DNA from: Pseudomonas sp. CBZ-4
GTDB taxonomy: Bacteria; Pseudomonadota; Gammaproteobacteria; Pseudomonadales; Pseudomonadaceae
Assembly (NCBI RefSeq): GCF_000346755.1
Contig: NZ_ANNV01000133.1
Coordinates: 1-56,548, forward strand
Reading direction: 5' to 3'
Length of the DNA: 56,548 nucleotides
Numbering within the stretch: position 1 is the first letter of the stretch; every line of letters begins with the position of its first letter. Shown in pieces: positions 34,221 to 43,128 of the stretch. Position numbers and translations under genes: made by a program. The notes beneath the pieces are model-generated. The model was not told the DNA's origin, ran no database searches, and was given only the letters and a program-made list of their open reading frames with translations.

Positions 34221-35948
34221 ATGACAACTGCCCTGGACACCTTGAAACGCCCGGTCAACCCACTGATCCGCCTGGGTGTGCTGTTTGCCGCGATTGGCGC
34301 GCTGGTCAACCTGGTGCCCTTCATCGGCCTGACCGAATTGGCCCGGCTGCTCCTGGCCAGCGACGCCGCGCGTCACACCTTGTGGTCGTGGGCGGCGCTG
34401 GTGGTGATCGCCCTGAGCCTGGGCTGGATGGCCAACGGCGTGGCGCTGTGGCTTACCCACGTGGCCGATCACCGCCTGCAAGCCGGCTTGCGTGACGCGA
34501 TGGTGCGCAAACTCGGGCGCGTGCCCCTTGGCTGGTACAGCGACACCACGTCCGGCGCGGTGCGCAAAGTGGTGCAGGATGACCTCGAAGACCTGCACCA
34601 CCTCGTCGCCCATCACGCCGTGGAACTCACCGCCGCCGTCGTCACGCCCCTCGCCGGGCTGGTATGGCTGGCCAGCCTGAACGGCTACCTGGTGGTGCTG
34701 GCGGTGCTGACCCTGCCGGTCTACGCGCTGGCCTACGCCCTGATGATGCGCGGCTTCGGCAGCAAGATGCAGTTGCTGGACCAGAGCATGACCCGGGTCA
34801 GCGCGGCGATTGTCGAGTTCGTCCATGGGATTGCGGTGGTCAAGGCCTTCGGGCGCGGCGGCCAGGCCCATCGCAGCTATCAGCAGGCGGTCAACCAGTT
34901 CAGCCAGCAGTACGCGGGTTGGGTGCGTCCGTTGTTGCGCCTTGAAGCGTTGTCATCGATGGCCTTGAGCGTGCCGCTGATTCTGCTGGCCAGCCTGGGC
35001 GTGGGCAGCCTGCTGTTGGCGCGGGGCTGGGTCACGCCGCTGGAGTTGTTCGCCGAAACCCTGGTGGCGGTGGTGATCCCGCAATCGTTGTTGGTGATCA
35101 ACCAGAGCCTGACCGCGCAACGCACCGCCCTGGCAGCTGCGGCACGCATCGAAGCCCTGCTGAACATCGACGAACTGCCCAGCCCGACCGCCTGCCAATC
35201 GCCCGAAGGCAGTGCCATTACCTTCGACAACGTGCAGTTTGGCTATGACCCCGCCCACCTGATCCTCGACGGCATCACGCTGCATTGCCCGGCAGGCACG
35301 GTCACCGCGCTGGTGGGAGCGTCGGGCGCAGGCAAGTCGACCCTGGCCAAGTTGGTGCCGCGCTTTCACGACGTCAACGCTGGGCGGGTATTGGTCGGGG
35401 GTGCCGATGTGCGCCAGATCGACCCGCACCAACTGTACCGGCACGTCGGCTTTGTGCTGCAAGACGCACAACTGGTGCACGGCAGTGTGGCTGAAAACCT
35501 GCGCCTGGGCCGGCCAGAGGCCAGTGACGAGGACGTGCAGGCGGCCGCGCGTACGGCGCAGATCCACACGCGTATCGAGGCGCTGCCCCGTGGCTACCAG
35601 TCGGTGATTGGCGAGGACGCGATATTCTCCGGCGGCGAAGCCCAGCGACTGTCCATCGCCCGCACGCTGCTGGCCGATACGCCGGTGCTGATCCTCGATG
35701 AAGCCACCTCCCACGCCGATCCAGCCTCCGAAGCGCTGATCCAGGACGCCCTGTCGGCGCTGGCCAGAGGGCGCACGGTGCTGGTGATCGCCCATCGCCT
35801 GGCCAGCATCCGCGGGGTCGATCAAATCGTCGTCCTCGATCACGGCCGCGTGGTGGAGTGCGGCCGTCACCCTGACCTGCTGCACGCCGATGGCGCCTAC
35901 GCCCGCATGTGGCGCGCCACCACCCCCGACCTGGAGATGTCCTTGTGA
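34221..35948 (+). CDS. Half ABC transporter, YbtP-like (ferric siderophore import)
   Basis: Membrane-ATPase half transporter of 575 residues with an exporter (type IV) fold. The membrane domain (about 15-300) has six segments with coupling-helix text DTTSGAVRKVVQDDLEDL. The ATPase domain has Walker A GASGAGKST near 368, signature FSGGEAQRLSIAR, Walker B VLILDEATSHADP and VIAHRLASI. In Yersinia and mycobacteria, pairs of this fold (YbtPQ, IrtAB) import ferric siderophores although the fold is exporter-like. Its stop overlaps the partner's GTG start. The import role is inferred from the FyuA-like receptors and PchR-like regulator. Confidence 0.85.
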   Translation: MTTALDTLKRPVNPLIRLGVLFAAIGALVNLVPFIGLTELARLLLASDAARHTLWSWAALVVIALSLGWMANGVALWLTHVADHRLQAGLRDAMVRKLGRVPLGWYSDTTSGAVRKVVQDDLEDLHHLVAHHAVELTAAVVTPLAGLVWLASLNGYLVVLAVLTLPVYALAYALMMRGFGSKMQLLDQSMTRVSAAIVEFVHGIAVVKAFGRGGQAHRSYQQAVNQFSQQYAGWVRPLLRLEALSSMALSVPLILLASLGVGSLLLARGWVTPLELFAETLVAVVIPQSLLVINQSLTAQRTALAAAARIEALLNIDELPSPTACQSPEGSAITFDNVQFGYDPAHLILDGITLHCPAGTVTALVGASGAGKSTLAKLVPRFHDVNAGRVLVGGADVRQIDPHQLYRHVGFVLQDAQLVHGSVAENLRLGRPEASDEDVQAAARTAQIHTRIEALPRGYQSVIGEDAIFSGGEAQRLSIARTLLADTPVLILDEATSHADPASEALIQDALSALARGRTVLVIAHRLASIRGVDQIVVLDHGRVVECGRHPDLLHADGAYARMWRATTPDLEMSL

Positions 35949-37672
35949 TCCGCAGCCTGCTCACCCTGTTGGGCCCGGCCCATGCCGCGCGCCTCTACCG
36001 TTACCTCGCCTGGCTGGTGGCCAGTGCCGTGCTGCAAGGCCTGGCCGTGGCGTTGCTGGTGCCGATCCTGCACGCGCTGTTCGCCGGCGACTTGCCGGCG
36101 GCACTCGCCTGGTTGTGTGCCCTGGCGGCCATGGTGGTGCTGACGTGCATCGCCCACTACCAGCAGGCAATGCGCGGTTTTGCCCTGGCGCTGCTGGTGC
36201 TGACGACCCTGCATGAGCGCCTTGGCCAACACCTGATGCGCCTGCCCCTGGGCTGGTTCAACGCGGAAAAGGTCGGGCGCCTGTCGCGCAGCGCCACCAG
36301 CGGCACGCTGATGGTCACCGGGCTGTTTGCCCATTACCTGGGGCCAGTGGTGTGCGGGGTGGTGGTGCCGGCCACGGTGGCCCTCACGCTGTTTGTGTTC
36401 GACTGGCGCCTGGGACTGACCGCCGTGCTCTGTGCGCCGCTGATCTACGCCACCCATCACTGGTCGGCTAACGCCATTGCCGCCAATGACCAGCGCGTCG
36501 AAGCCGCCGCGACCCTGGCCGGCAACCGCGTGGTCGAGTTCGCCCGCTACCAGCCGGTGCTGCGCGCCTTTGGCCAGGCGCGGGACGGCTATGCACCGTT
36601 GCACGCGGCTAACCTGGCGCAGAAACACGCGGGCGGTTCGATGCTGGCGCAGACCTTTCCCAAGTTGCTCGCCGGTGGCCTGACCGTGCAATTGGCCTTC
36701 GCCCTGCTGGTGGGCGTCGGCATCGCCCTGGCGGCAACCGGTGCAATCGACGCCATCCAACTGGTCGCACTGCTGGCCCTCGCCGCCCGCTTCGTCGGCC
36801 CGCTGGCCGAAGCTGCCGCGCGCAGTGGCCTGTTGCGCATGGCCGGCAACGACCTCGATCAACTGGTGAGTATCCTGCGCGAACCCGGCCTGCCGGAACC
36901 GGCAAGCAGCCAGCCCCTGACGGCGCCCGGCAGCCTCGCGTTTGAACGCGTGAGCTTTGCCTATCCCAGTGGCCCCTCGGTGCTCAAGGACCTGAGTTTC
37001 AAAGTCCCGGCCCATTCCATGACAGCCATCGTCGGCGCCTCGGGTTCAGGTAAAACCACCATCACTCGTCTGTTGATGCGCTTCTTCGATGCCAGCGAGG
37101 GCCAGGTCAAGGTGGGTGGCGTGGATGTGCGTGCACTCACCAACTCGCAGCTGATGGCGCAGTTGTCCCTGGTGATGCAGGACGTGTACCTGTTCGACGA
37201 CAGCCTGGAAGCCAACATCCGCGTCGGCAGCCCCGACGCCACTGCGCAGCAGGTGGCCGAAGCGGCGCGCCTGGCCGGGGTCGATGAAATCATCGCGCGC
37301 CTGCCCCAAGGCTGGCACACCCCCGTGGGCGAAGGCGGCGCCAGCCTCTCCGGCGGCGAACGCCAGCGCGTGTCCCTCGCCAGGGCCCTGCTCAAACGCG
37401 CGCCGATCCTGTTGCTGGACGAAGCCACTGCGGCGCTCGACCCGCAGAACGACGCTTACGTGCAAGCCGCTATCCGCACGCTGATGCACCGCGCCACGGT
37501 GCTGGTGATTGCCCATCGCCTGCCGACCATCATGGCGGCCGACCAGATTCTGGTGCTGGATGAAGGGGGGCTGGTGGAGTGCGGCACTCATGCGCAGTTG
37601 CTGGGGCAGAACGGACGGTATGCGGGGTTCTGGAGGGAACGCCAGCGGGCGGTTGGGTGGCGGTTGGAGTGA
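35945..37672 (+). CDS. Half ABC transporter, YbtQ-like (partner)
   Basis: Second half transporter, also 575 residues, starting at a GTG (35945) that overlaps the previous stop (GTGA). Six membrane segments are followed by an ATPase domain with Walker A GASGSGKTT near 365, Q-loop SLVMQDVYLFDDSLEANI, signature LSGGERQRVSLARAL, Walker B ILLLDEATAALDP and VIAHRLPTI. All catalytic motifs look intact, so both halves should hydrolyse ATP. Ends 24 bases before a strong terminator. Confidence 0.87.
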   Translation: MIRSLLTLLGPAHAARLYRYLAWLVASAVLQGLAVALLVPILHALFAGDLPAALAWLCALAAMVVLTCIAHYQQAMRGFALALLVLTTLHERLGQHLMRLPLGWFNAEKVGRLSRSATSGTLMVTGLFAHYLGPVVCGVVVPATVALTLFVFDWRLGLTAVLCAPLIYATHHWSANAIAANDQRVEAAATLAGNRVVEFARYQPVLRAFGQARDGYAPLHAANLAQKHAGGSMLAQTFPKLLAGGLTVQLAFALLVGVGIALAATGAIDAIQLVALLALAARFVGPLAEAAARSGLLRMAGNDLDQLVSILREPGLPEPASSQPLTAPGSLAFERVSFAYPSGPSVLKDLSFKVPAHSMTAIVGASGSGKTTITRLLMRFFDASEGQVKVGGVDVRALTNSQLMAQLSLVMQDVYLFDDSLEANIRVGSPDATAQQVAEAARLAGVDEIIARLPQGWHTPVGEGGASLSGGERQRVSLARALLKRAPILLLDEATAALDPQNDAYVQAAIRTLMHRATVLVIAHRLPTIMAADQILVLDEGGLVECGTHAQLLGQNGRYAGFWRERQRAVGWRLE

Positions 37673-37696
37673 GCACATCAGGCTCAAATCGCAGGC

Positions 37697-37730
37697 AAAA
37701 AAAAGCCACTCTATTGAGTGGCTTTTTCTT
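37697..37730. terminator. bidirectional intrinsic terminator
   Basis: GCCACTC-TATT-GAGTGGC flanked by a run of eight A on the left and TTTTTCTTTT on the right. It ends the YbtQ-like gene and can also end the tRNA-Gly transcript on the other strand. The stretch CAGGCAAAAAAAAGCCACTC is identical to the one at 24607-24626. Confidence 0.92.
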
Positions 37731-37735
37731 TTGTT

Positions 37736-37811
<76 letters not shown>

Positions 37812-37871
37812 TTGGTGATGCGCATTCTATACAAATCTCGTAACCGGTCAACCCTTTGATTCAAAAAAGTT

Positions 37872-38432
37872 TTATTTCTTTTCAACGGTGGTGCGCAGAT
37901 GAGGCCAGGCGGCACGCAGGTACTGGAGCATGGACCACAGCGTCAGGCCCGCCGCGATCAGCAGCAAAGCGTAGCCAGTCAGGACCCAGAACGAGAAGTC
38001 CGATGGGTTGGCCAGCAGGATCACGAGCGCGAGCATCTGCGCAGCGGTTTTCCACTTGCCCATGTTGGACACGGCGACGTGGGCGCGGGCGCCGATTTCA
38101 GCCATCCATTCGCGCAGCGCCGAGACGACGATCTCGCGGCCGATGATCACGGCGGCTGGCAAGGTCAGCCACAGGTTGCCGTGTTCCTGCACCAATAGGA
38201 CCAGGGCTACGGCCACCATGAGTTTGTCAGCCACGGGGTCGAGGAACGCACCGAAGGGCGTGCTCTGTTCAAGACGGCGGGCCAGGTAGCCGTCGAGCCA
38301 GTCAGTGGCAGCCGCAAAGGCGAACACGGAGCTGGAGGCGGCATAGCTCCATTCGTACGGCAAATAGAACAACAGAATGAAAATCGGAATAAGCAGGACG
38401 CGTAGAACGGTGATCAGATTAGGGATATTCAT
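37872..38432 (-). CDS. pgsA: CDP-diacylglycerol--glycerol-3-phosphate 3-phosphatidyltransferase
   Basis: Inner-membrane enzyme of 186 residues that makes phosphatidylglycerophosphate from CDP-diacylglycerol, the committed step of phosphatidylglycerol synthesis. The CDP-alcohol phosphotransferase motif is complete: Asp44, Asp47-Gly48, Ala51-Arg52, Gly61, Asp65, Asp69. Four to five hydrophobic segments follow. The ATG at 38432 (MNIPNLITVLRV) matches the usual start; a GTG six bases upstream is less likely. Follows uvrC by 32 bases. Confidence 0.96.
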   Translation of the reverse strand: MNIPNLITVLRVLLIPIFILLFYLPYEWSYAASSSVFAFAAATDWLDGYLARRLEQSTPFGAFLDPVADKLMVAVALVLLVQEHGNLWLTLPAAVIIGREIVVSALREWMAEIGARAHVAVSNMGKWKTAAQMLALVILLANPSDFSFWVLTGYALLLIAAGLTLWSMLQYLRAAWPHLRTTVEKK

Positions 38433-38464
38433 CGGCACAACTGGCTACGAGGTGGAAAGGCATT

Positions 38465-40288
38465 CTATTCGCTGTGCAGATTGGCATAAATCAGCTCAGC
38501 GAGCTTTTTACTGATACCGGGTGCTTTGGCTATTTCGTCAATGCTGGCACGGGAGAGCTCTTGCAAGCCACCAAAATGTTTAAGCAAGTCGCGACGTCGC
38601 GTCGGGCCAACCCCCGCCACCCCTTCCAGGGTTGAGGTTCGCCGGGTTTTGCCGCGACGGGCGCGGTGGCCGGTAATTGCAAAACGGTGGGCTTCGTCGC
38701 GGATCTGTTGAATCAGGTGCAGTGCGGGTGAGTCGCCCTTCAAGGTGAACTCATGGGCGGCATCATTCAAGTACAACGTTTCGAAGCCGGCCTTGCGCGT
38801 GGCGCCCTTGGCGACGCCGAGGAGGATCAGGTCGGGCACCGCCAGTTCGTTGAGCACGTCACGGGCCATGGACAGCTGCCCTTTGCCGCCGTCCACCAAG
38901 AGGATATCCGGCAACTTGCCCTCGCCGTCCTTCAACTTGCTGAAACGCCGAGTCAGGGCCTGGTGCATGGCGGCGTAGTCGTCGCCGGCGGTGACGCCTT
39001 CGATGTTGTAGCGCCGGTAGTCGGACTTGATCGGCCCTTCCGGCCCGAACACCACGCAGGAGGCCACGGTGGCCTCGCCGCTGGAGTGGCTGATGTCATA
39101 GCACTCCAGGCGCTGCGGTGGCTCGTCCAGGTTGAGGACCTCGGCCAGGGCGTCGAAGCGTGCGGCAACGTGCTGTCGATTGGCCAGGCGCGCGCTCAGG
39201 GCCTGCTCGGCGTTGGTCACCGCCAGTGTTTGCCAGCGGGCCCGGGTGCCGCGTACGCGGTGGCTGATGTCCAGCTCGCGGCCGCGTAGTTCGTGGATCG
39301 CCGCGATCAGCGTGGGGAAATCTTCGTGCACCACGTTGACGATCAGTTCGGACGGCAGGTCGCGCTCAGGGCTACTGACGTAGTACTGGCCGAGAAACGC
39401 AGCCATGACTTCGGCCACGTCCTCGTCGATACCGGTCTGCGGGAAGAAGTTCTTGCTGCCCAGCACCCGCCCGCCACGCACGCTGATCAGGTGCACGCAG
39501 GCGCCGCCGGGGTTGACGAAGGCGGCGATCACATCGACGTCGCCGGTGCCGCCTTCCATGCTCTGCTGGTCCTGCACGCGGCGCAGCAGGGAGATCTGGT
39601 CGCGCAGCTCGGCGGCGCGCTCGAAATCCAGGGTGCTGGCGGCCTGTTCCATGGCGGCGGAGAGTTCATCGGTGAGCGCATTGCTGCGTCCTTCGAGGAA
39701 CATCACCGAATGGCGCACATCTTCGGCGTACTCGGCGGGCTCGACCAGGCCCACGCACGGCGCCTTGCAGCGCTTGATCTGGTATTGCAGGCACGGCCGG
39801 GTGCGGTTCTTGTAGAAGCTGTCTTCGCACTGGCGCACAAAAAAGGTTTTTTGCAGCAGGCTCAGGCTCTCGCGGATCGCGCCAGCGCTGGGATACGGGC
39901 CGAAGTACTTGCCCTTCTGCTTCTTCGCCCCGCGATGGATGCTCAGGCGTGGAAAGTTGCCGTCAGACAAAAACACGTAGGGGTAGGACTTATCGTCGCG
40001 CAGCAGGATGTTGTAGGGCGGCCGCCATTCCTTGATCAGCGTCTGCTCAAGCAGCAGCGCTTCGGTCTCGTTGGCGGTGATGGTGGTTTCGACCTGGGCG
40101 ATGCGCGCGACCAGTGCCGCCGTCTTGGGCGCAAGGCCGCTCTTGCGAAAATAGCTCGCCAGGCGGTTCTTCAGGTTCTTGGCTTTACCGACGTAAAGCA
40201 GGCGTGCCTCGCTGTCGAACATGCGGTACACGCCAGGGCGGCCACTGCAGGTTGAGAGAAAGGCACTCGGATCAAACGGCGTGGTCAT
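38465..40288 (-). CDS. uvrC: Excinuclease ABC subunit C
   Basis: Nucleotide-excision-repair nuclease of 607 residues, the usual length. The N-terminal GIY-YIG domain (GVYRMFDSEARLLYVGKAKN, about 19-38) makes the 3' incision, a UVR motif lies near 205-240 (LDFERAAELRDQISLLRR), the RNase-H-like domain contains the catalytic region CYDISHSSGEATVASCVVF, and tandem HhH motifs (VAGVGPTRRRDLLKHFGG) end the protein. The start lies one base after the gacA stop, the conserved gacA-uvrC arrangement. Confidence 0.98.
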   Translation of the reverse strand: MTTPFDPSAFLSTCSGRPGVYRMFDSEARLLYVGKAKNLKNRLASYFRKSGLAPKTAALVARIAQVETTITANETEALLLEQTLIKEWRPPYNILLRDDKSYPYVFLSDGNFPRLSIHRGAKKQKGKYFGPYPSAGAIRESLSLLQKTFFVRQCEDSFYKNRTRPCLQYQIKRCKAPCVGLVEPAEYAEDVRHSVMFLEGRSNALTDELSAAMEQAASTLDFERAAELRDQISLLRRVQDQQSMEGGTGDVDVIAAFVNPGGACVHLISVRGGRVLGSKNFFPQTGIDEDVAEVMAAFLGQYYVSSPERDLPSELIVNVVHEDFPTLIAAIHELRGRELDISHRVRGTRARWQTLAVTNAEQALSARLANRQHVAARFDALAEVLNLDEPPQRLECYDISHSSGEATVASCVVFGPEGPIKSDYRRYNIEGVTAGDDYAAMHQALTRRFSKLKDGEGKLPDILLVDGGKGQLSMARDVLNELAVPDLILLGVAKGATRKAGFETLYLNDAAHEFTLKGDSPALHLIQQIRDEAHRFAITGHRARRGKTRRTSTLEGVAGVGPTRRRDLLKHFGGLQELSRASIDEIAKAPGISKKLAELIYANLHSE

Positions 40289-40289
40289 G

Positions 40290-40931
40290 TCAGGCGCTGG
40301 CGTCCACCATGCCGTGGCGTACCGCGAGCAGGGTCAGTTCAACATCACTGCTGATGGTGAGTTTCTCGAAGATGCGATAGCGGTAGGTGTTGACGGTCTT
40401 GGGCGACAGGCACAGCTTGTCCGAGATCGTCTGTACCTTCTGGCAGCCGACGATCATCAAGGCAATCTGGATTTCCCGCTCCGACAGCGCATCAAACGGT
40501 GAATCACTCACGGGCTGGAAGGACTTGATCGCCAACTGCTGGGCAATCTGCGGACTGATGTAGCGCTGGCCGGCAAACACCAGGCGAATGGCTTGCACCA
40601 TCTCGGCCAGGCCGGCGCCCTTGGTCAGGTAACCCGCGGCCCCGGCCTGCAGCAGGCGCGTAGGGAAAGGATCTTCCTCGCACACTGTCACCACCACGAC
40701 CTTGATATCCGGGTGGCTGCGCAACAACTTGGTCGTTGCGCCAAGACCGCCGATGCCCGGCATCTTGACGTCCATCAACACCACATCGGGCTTCAACTCA
40801 CGCGCCTTGATCAGGGACTCTTCCCCGGACTCAGCCTGGCCGACTACTTGCAGGCCATCGATGTCAGCCAGCATTCGTGTAATGCCTGTACGAACGAGAT
40901 CATGGTCATCGACTACTAGCACCCTAATCAA
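40290..40931 (-). CDS. gacA: GacA response regulator
   Basis: NarL/FixJ-type response regulator of 213 residues, partner of GacS and activator of the small RNAs that titrate Rsm proteins. Receiver domain: acidic pair Asp8-Asp9, phospho-acceptor Asp54 in VVLMDVKMPG, Thr/Lys in VTVCEEDPF and LTKGAG. LuxR-type helix-turn-helix at about 145-210 (LSEREIQIALMIVGCQKVQTISDKLCLSPKTVNTYRYRIFEKL). The start is the TTG at 40931 with GAGG eight bases upstream; a non-ATG start is known for gacA in pseudomonads. Identified by near-identity to GacA and by linkage to uvrC. Confidence 0.97.
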   Translation of the reverse strand: MIRVLVVDDHDLVRTGITRMLADIDGLQVVGQAESGEESLIKARELKPDVVLMDVKMPGIGGLGATTKLLRSHPDIKVVVVTVCEEDPFPTRLLQAGAAGYLTKGAGLAEMVQAIRLVFAGQRYISPQIAQQLAIKSFQPVSDSPFDALSEREIQIALMIVGCQKVQTISDKLCLSPKTVNTYRYRIFEKLTISSDVELTLLAVRHGMVDASA

Positions 40932-41040
40932 GCAGACACCTCGCGATATGGTCTTATAGGTTGCTGAACACCTTAGCAAAAAACCAAGGCGCAGACCTAG
41001 CTGCAAGCGTCATATATATAGCGTTTGAACGAACCGCACT

Positions 41041-41060
41041 CGCCCGCCGAATGGCGGGCG
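41041..41060. terminator. hairpin CGCCCGCC-GAAT-GGCGGGCG
   Basis: Perfect 8-bp GC stem with a 4-base loop between the CI-like gene (stop at 41083) and gacA, both on the minus strand. It lacks a clear U tract on that strand, so it may be a weak terminator. Confidence 0.5.
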
Positions 41061-41082
41061 ACCGAGTTTGCGGGGTAAAACG

Positions 41083-41448
41083 TCAGGAATCCTGGGATTG
41101 CGCCTTGGCTTTGCCATTCAAATGAAATGAATGCTCGGCCAGGGTTGAAGTCAATCGGCGGATAGCATCCTGATCTTCCTTGAACATCGCCCGGTAATCG
41201 CCCAATACTTTCTCTTCGACCCGGCTTAGGTGTTCCGATTGAATCGGCGTGGCATTCCCGGTCAACACATACAGGATATCTACACCTCTTTCGGCGACAC
41301 GAGACAAGTAGTCCGCTTTAGGCGCGCGCCCTCCACTTTCATATTTACCTTGTGCATTGGCTTCAACGCCTCCGATCTCACCAAAAACTTTTTGCGACAG
41401 GCCAAGTCGCTCTCTTTCTTGCCTCAAACGCGAACCGATTCCACTCAT
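41083..41448 (-). CDS. CI/XRE-type HTH repressor-like protein
   Basis: Small DNA-binding protein of 121 residues. The XRE helix-turn-helix occupies about 3-60 (IGSRLRQERERLGLSQKVFGEIGGVEANAQGKYESGGRAP), with a short helical C-terminal tail (SRVEEKVLGDYRAMFKEDQDAIRRL). There is no peptidase S24 domain, so it is not RecA-cleavable. It is divergent from a second small DNA-binding protein with a palindromic site between them. The start at 41448 is set by the domain; no strong Shine-Dalgarno sequence is seen. Confidence 0.82.
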   Translation of the reverse strand: MSGIGSRLRQERERLGLSQKVFGEIGGVEANAQGKYESGGRAPKADYLSRVAERGVDILYVLTGNATPIQSEHLSRVEEKVLGDYRAMFKEDQDAIRRLTSTLAEHSFHLNGKAKAQSQDS

Positions 41449-41478
41449 TTGGATGTATGATCCTATTTGGCACACCCC

Positions 41479-41501
41479 AAGAGGTGACACACTCATCTCT
41501 T
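41479..41501. promoter_or_regulatory. candidate operator between CI-like and Cro-like genes
   Basis: AAGAGGTGA-CACAC-TCATCTCTT: nine-base arms with a single mismatch and a five-base spacer, centred in the 82-base divergent region. This is the position expected for the autoregulatory operator of the repressor. Confidence 0.6.
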
Positions 41502-41530
41502 TGTTAAACGAACTTGAACGGTTTTGAACT

Positions 41531-41770
41531 ATGCCCGGAATCCGTACTGCTGCACAAGCCAAGGCCTGGCTGGAACATCAAGGAAAGTCAGTTCAAGCGT
41601 TCGCCCGTGAACATGGCGTTGATCCGGCAACCACCTATCAAGTGCTCGCTGGACGCAAAAAGGGACGGCGTGGTGAGGCCCATAAGGTAGCGGTCCTTTT
41701 GGGCATGAAAGAAGGGATCATCCTTTCTGAGGCTGATGGCCAAAACAACGATCAGGAAGTCGTCTCCTAA
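41531..41770 (+). CDS. small DNA-binding protein, Cro-like
   Basis: 79 residues. The N-terminal part RTAAQAKAWLEHQGKSVQAFAREHGVDPATTYQVLAGRKKGRRGEAHKVAVLLG is a helix-turn-helix resembling phage-type Cro/transcriptional regulators, with a basic GRKKGRRGE segment; the tail is acidic. It is divergent from the CI-like gene, suggesting a two-protein switch. It has no clear ribosome-binding site. Confidence 0.75.
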   Translation: MPGIRTAAQAKAWLEHQGKSVQAFAREHGVDPATTYQVLAGRKKGRRGEAHKVAVLLGMKEGIILSEADGQNNDQEVVS

Positions 41771-41804
41771 GGTCAGTATGCGCTTATTAGGATTCGGCGC
41801 AGGT

Positions 41805-42236
41805 TTAGCTTGAGGGGCAGACGCGCTCCATCCGCCAGAAGCAATCTTCCTCCCCGACGATGTTCAGCCCCATGCGCTGATAGAGGCGTTTCGCCGGGTT
41901 GGTCTTGAACACGGTCAAGCGCAACAAGCCCTGTGCACAGGCCTTGAGCGCCATCTGCTCCAGCACCCAACTGCCAGCACCCTGCTTGCGACAGCTTTCG
42001 AGCAGATGCAGTTCGCGGATATACAGCGCCCGGCTGTCACGACTCAGGCTGATAAAGCCGAGGACGCAGTCGTCGCGGCAAATCAGCCAGTTTTCCCGAC
42101 CGGCCCACGCGGTATCAAAACCGTCGTTGGACCACAGCAGGCCATATTGCGTGTAATAGCCGCTCATGGCCTCATGGGTCAGTGTGCGTGCGAATGTCAG
42201 GTCGCGATCCGTCGCGGCGCGCAGGTGGAATGCCAT
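41805..42236 (-). CDS. GNAT family N-acetyltransferase
   Basis: 143 residues with the GNAT fold. The acetyl-CoA loop motif appears as LYIRELHLLESCRKQGAGSWVLEQM (Q/R-x-x-G-x-G/A) and the C-terminal LYQRMGLNIVGEE motif. The acceptor is unknown. It directly abuts the stop of the nitrilase-family gene (no gap), so the two are probably co-translated. Confidence 0.87.
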   Translation of the reverse strand: MAFHLRAATDRDLTFARTLTHEAMSGYYTQYGLLWSNDGFDTAWAGRENWLICRDDCVLGFISLSRDSRALYIRELHLLESCRKQGAGSWVLEQMALKACAQGLLRLTVFKTNPAKRLYQRMGLNIVGEEDCFWRMERVCPSS

Positions 42237-42986
42237 TTACAGAGCCATCACTTGGCCAGACCACTGCCCGCTTTCGCGGCGGGCTATTACCAACGCGTCC
42301 CCCACACCCGGCGCGGCAGCCAATAAACGACCATCATCGGCCCAGATCGTACTGCGGCCCGCGCACACGTAGCCGCCGGATGGGCCACCATGATTGGCCA
42401 TCAACACCAACAGACCATGCTCGGCGGCGTAGCCCTGCAGTAGGGCGCTGTCTGTTGCGTAGCCGCCTTCACTGATCAACACACCTGCGGCGTACACATT
42501 CGCCCCGGTTTCAACGGCAGAAAGTGCATGACTTGCGTGGGAAAAGTCCGCACACACCGCCAGCGCAATCAGCTCGCCACCCCACTCGAGTACAGCACCG
42601 CCCTGCCCCGGGACAAATGCAACCTCTTCACCCGGATGCAGGTGCTGCTTGGTGTACACCGCCAGGGAGCCGTCCGCCCCCAACACCAATGCGCCGATCG
42701 ACACACCGGCCTCAGGCGCCAAACGGATCGGCATCCCCACCACCGCCGTCAGCCTCAGCGCCTGCGCCATTTCACGCAGCGGCGCGAGTACCGTGTCATC
42801 CGGGGCGATTGCCAACCCGGCAGCCAATGCCGGCTCATAGCCTGTCAATGACAACTCTGGAAACACCAACACTTGCACACCGTGCTCCGCTGCCACGCCC
42901 ATGAACGCCAGATGCCGCTGGAGATTGGCAGGTATGTCGCCCGCAACGGCGATCGTTTGAGCAGCAGCAAGGGCAAAGGCAGTCAT
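42237..42986 (-). CDS. Carbon-nitrogen hydrolase (nitrilase superfamily)
   Basis: Cytosolic amidase-type protein of 249 residues. The catalytic triad is visible: Glu in FPELSLTGYE, Lys in YTKQHLHPGEE and Cys in ALAVCADFSHA. This class hydrolyses amides, N-carbamoyl compounds or deaminated glutathione; the substrate cannot be told. The GNAT gene follows without gap. Confidence 0.9.
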   Translation of the reverse strand: MTAFALAAAQTIAVAGDIPANLQRHLAFMGVAAEHGVQVLVFPELSLTGYEPALAAGLAIAPDDTVLAPLREMAQALRLTAVVGMPIRLAPEAGVSIGALVLGADGSLAVYTKQHLHPGEEVAFVPGQGGAVLEWGGELIALAVCADFSHASHALSAVETGANVYAAGVLISEGGYATDSALLQGYAAEHGLLVLMANHGGPSGGYVCAGRSTIWADDGRLLAAAPGVGDALVIARRESGQWSGQVMAL

Positions 42987-43128
42987 GGTCGCGTCCAGGC
43001 AATCAATATCAAAGTGTTACAAGCATATCTCGGTCAATAGCGCTAAGTACCCCCACGCCATAGAGATTACCCATTGAATCCTCCTGCGTGCCTCGAGTAA
43101 GCTCCCCCCCATCATTTGGAGACACACC

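Noticed and set aside
41083..41770. A prophage remnant
   Set aside because: Only the two small regulators look phage-like; no integrase, structural or lysis gene lies nearby.
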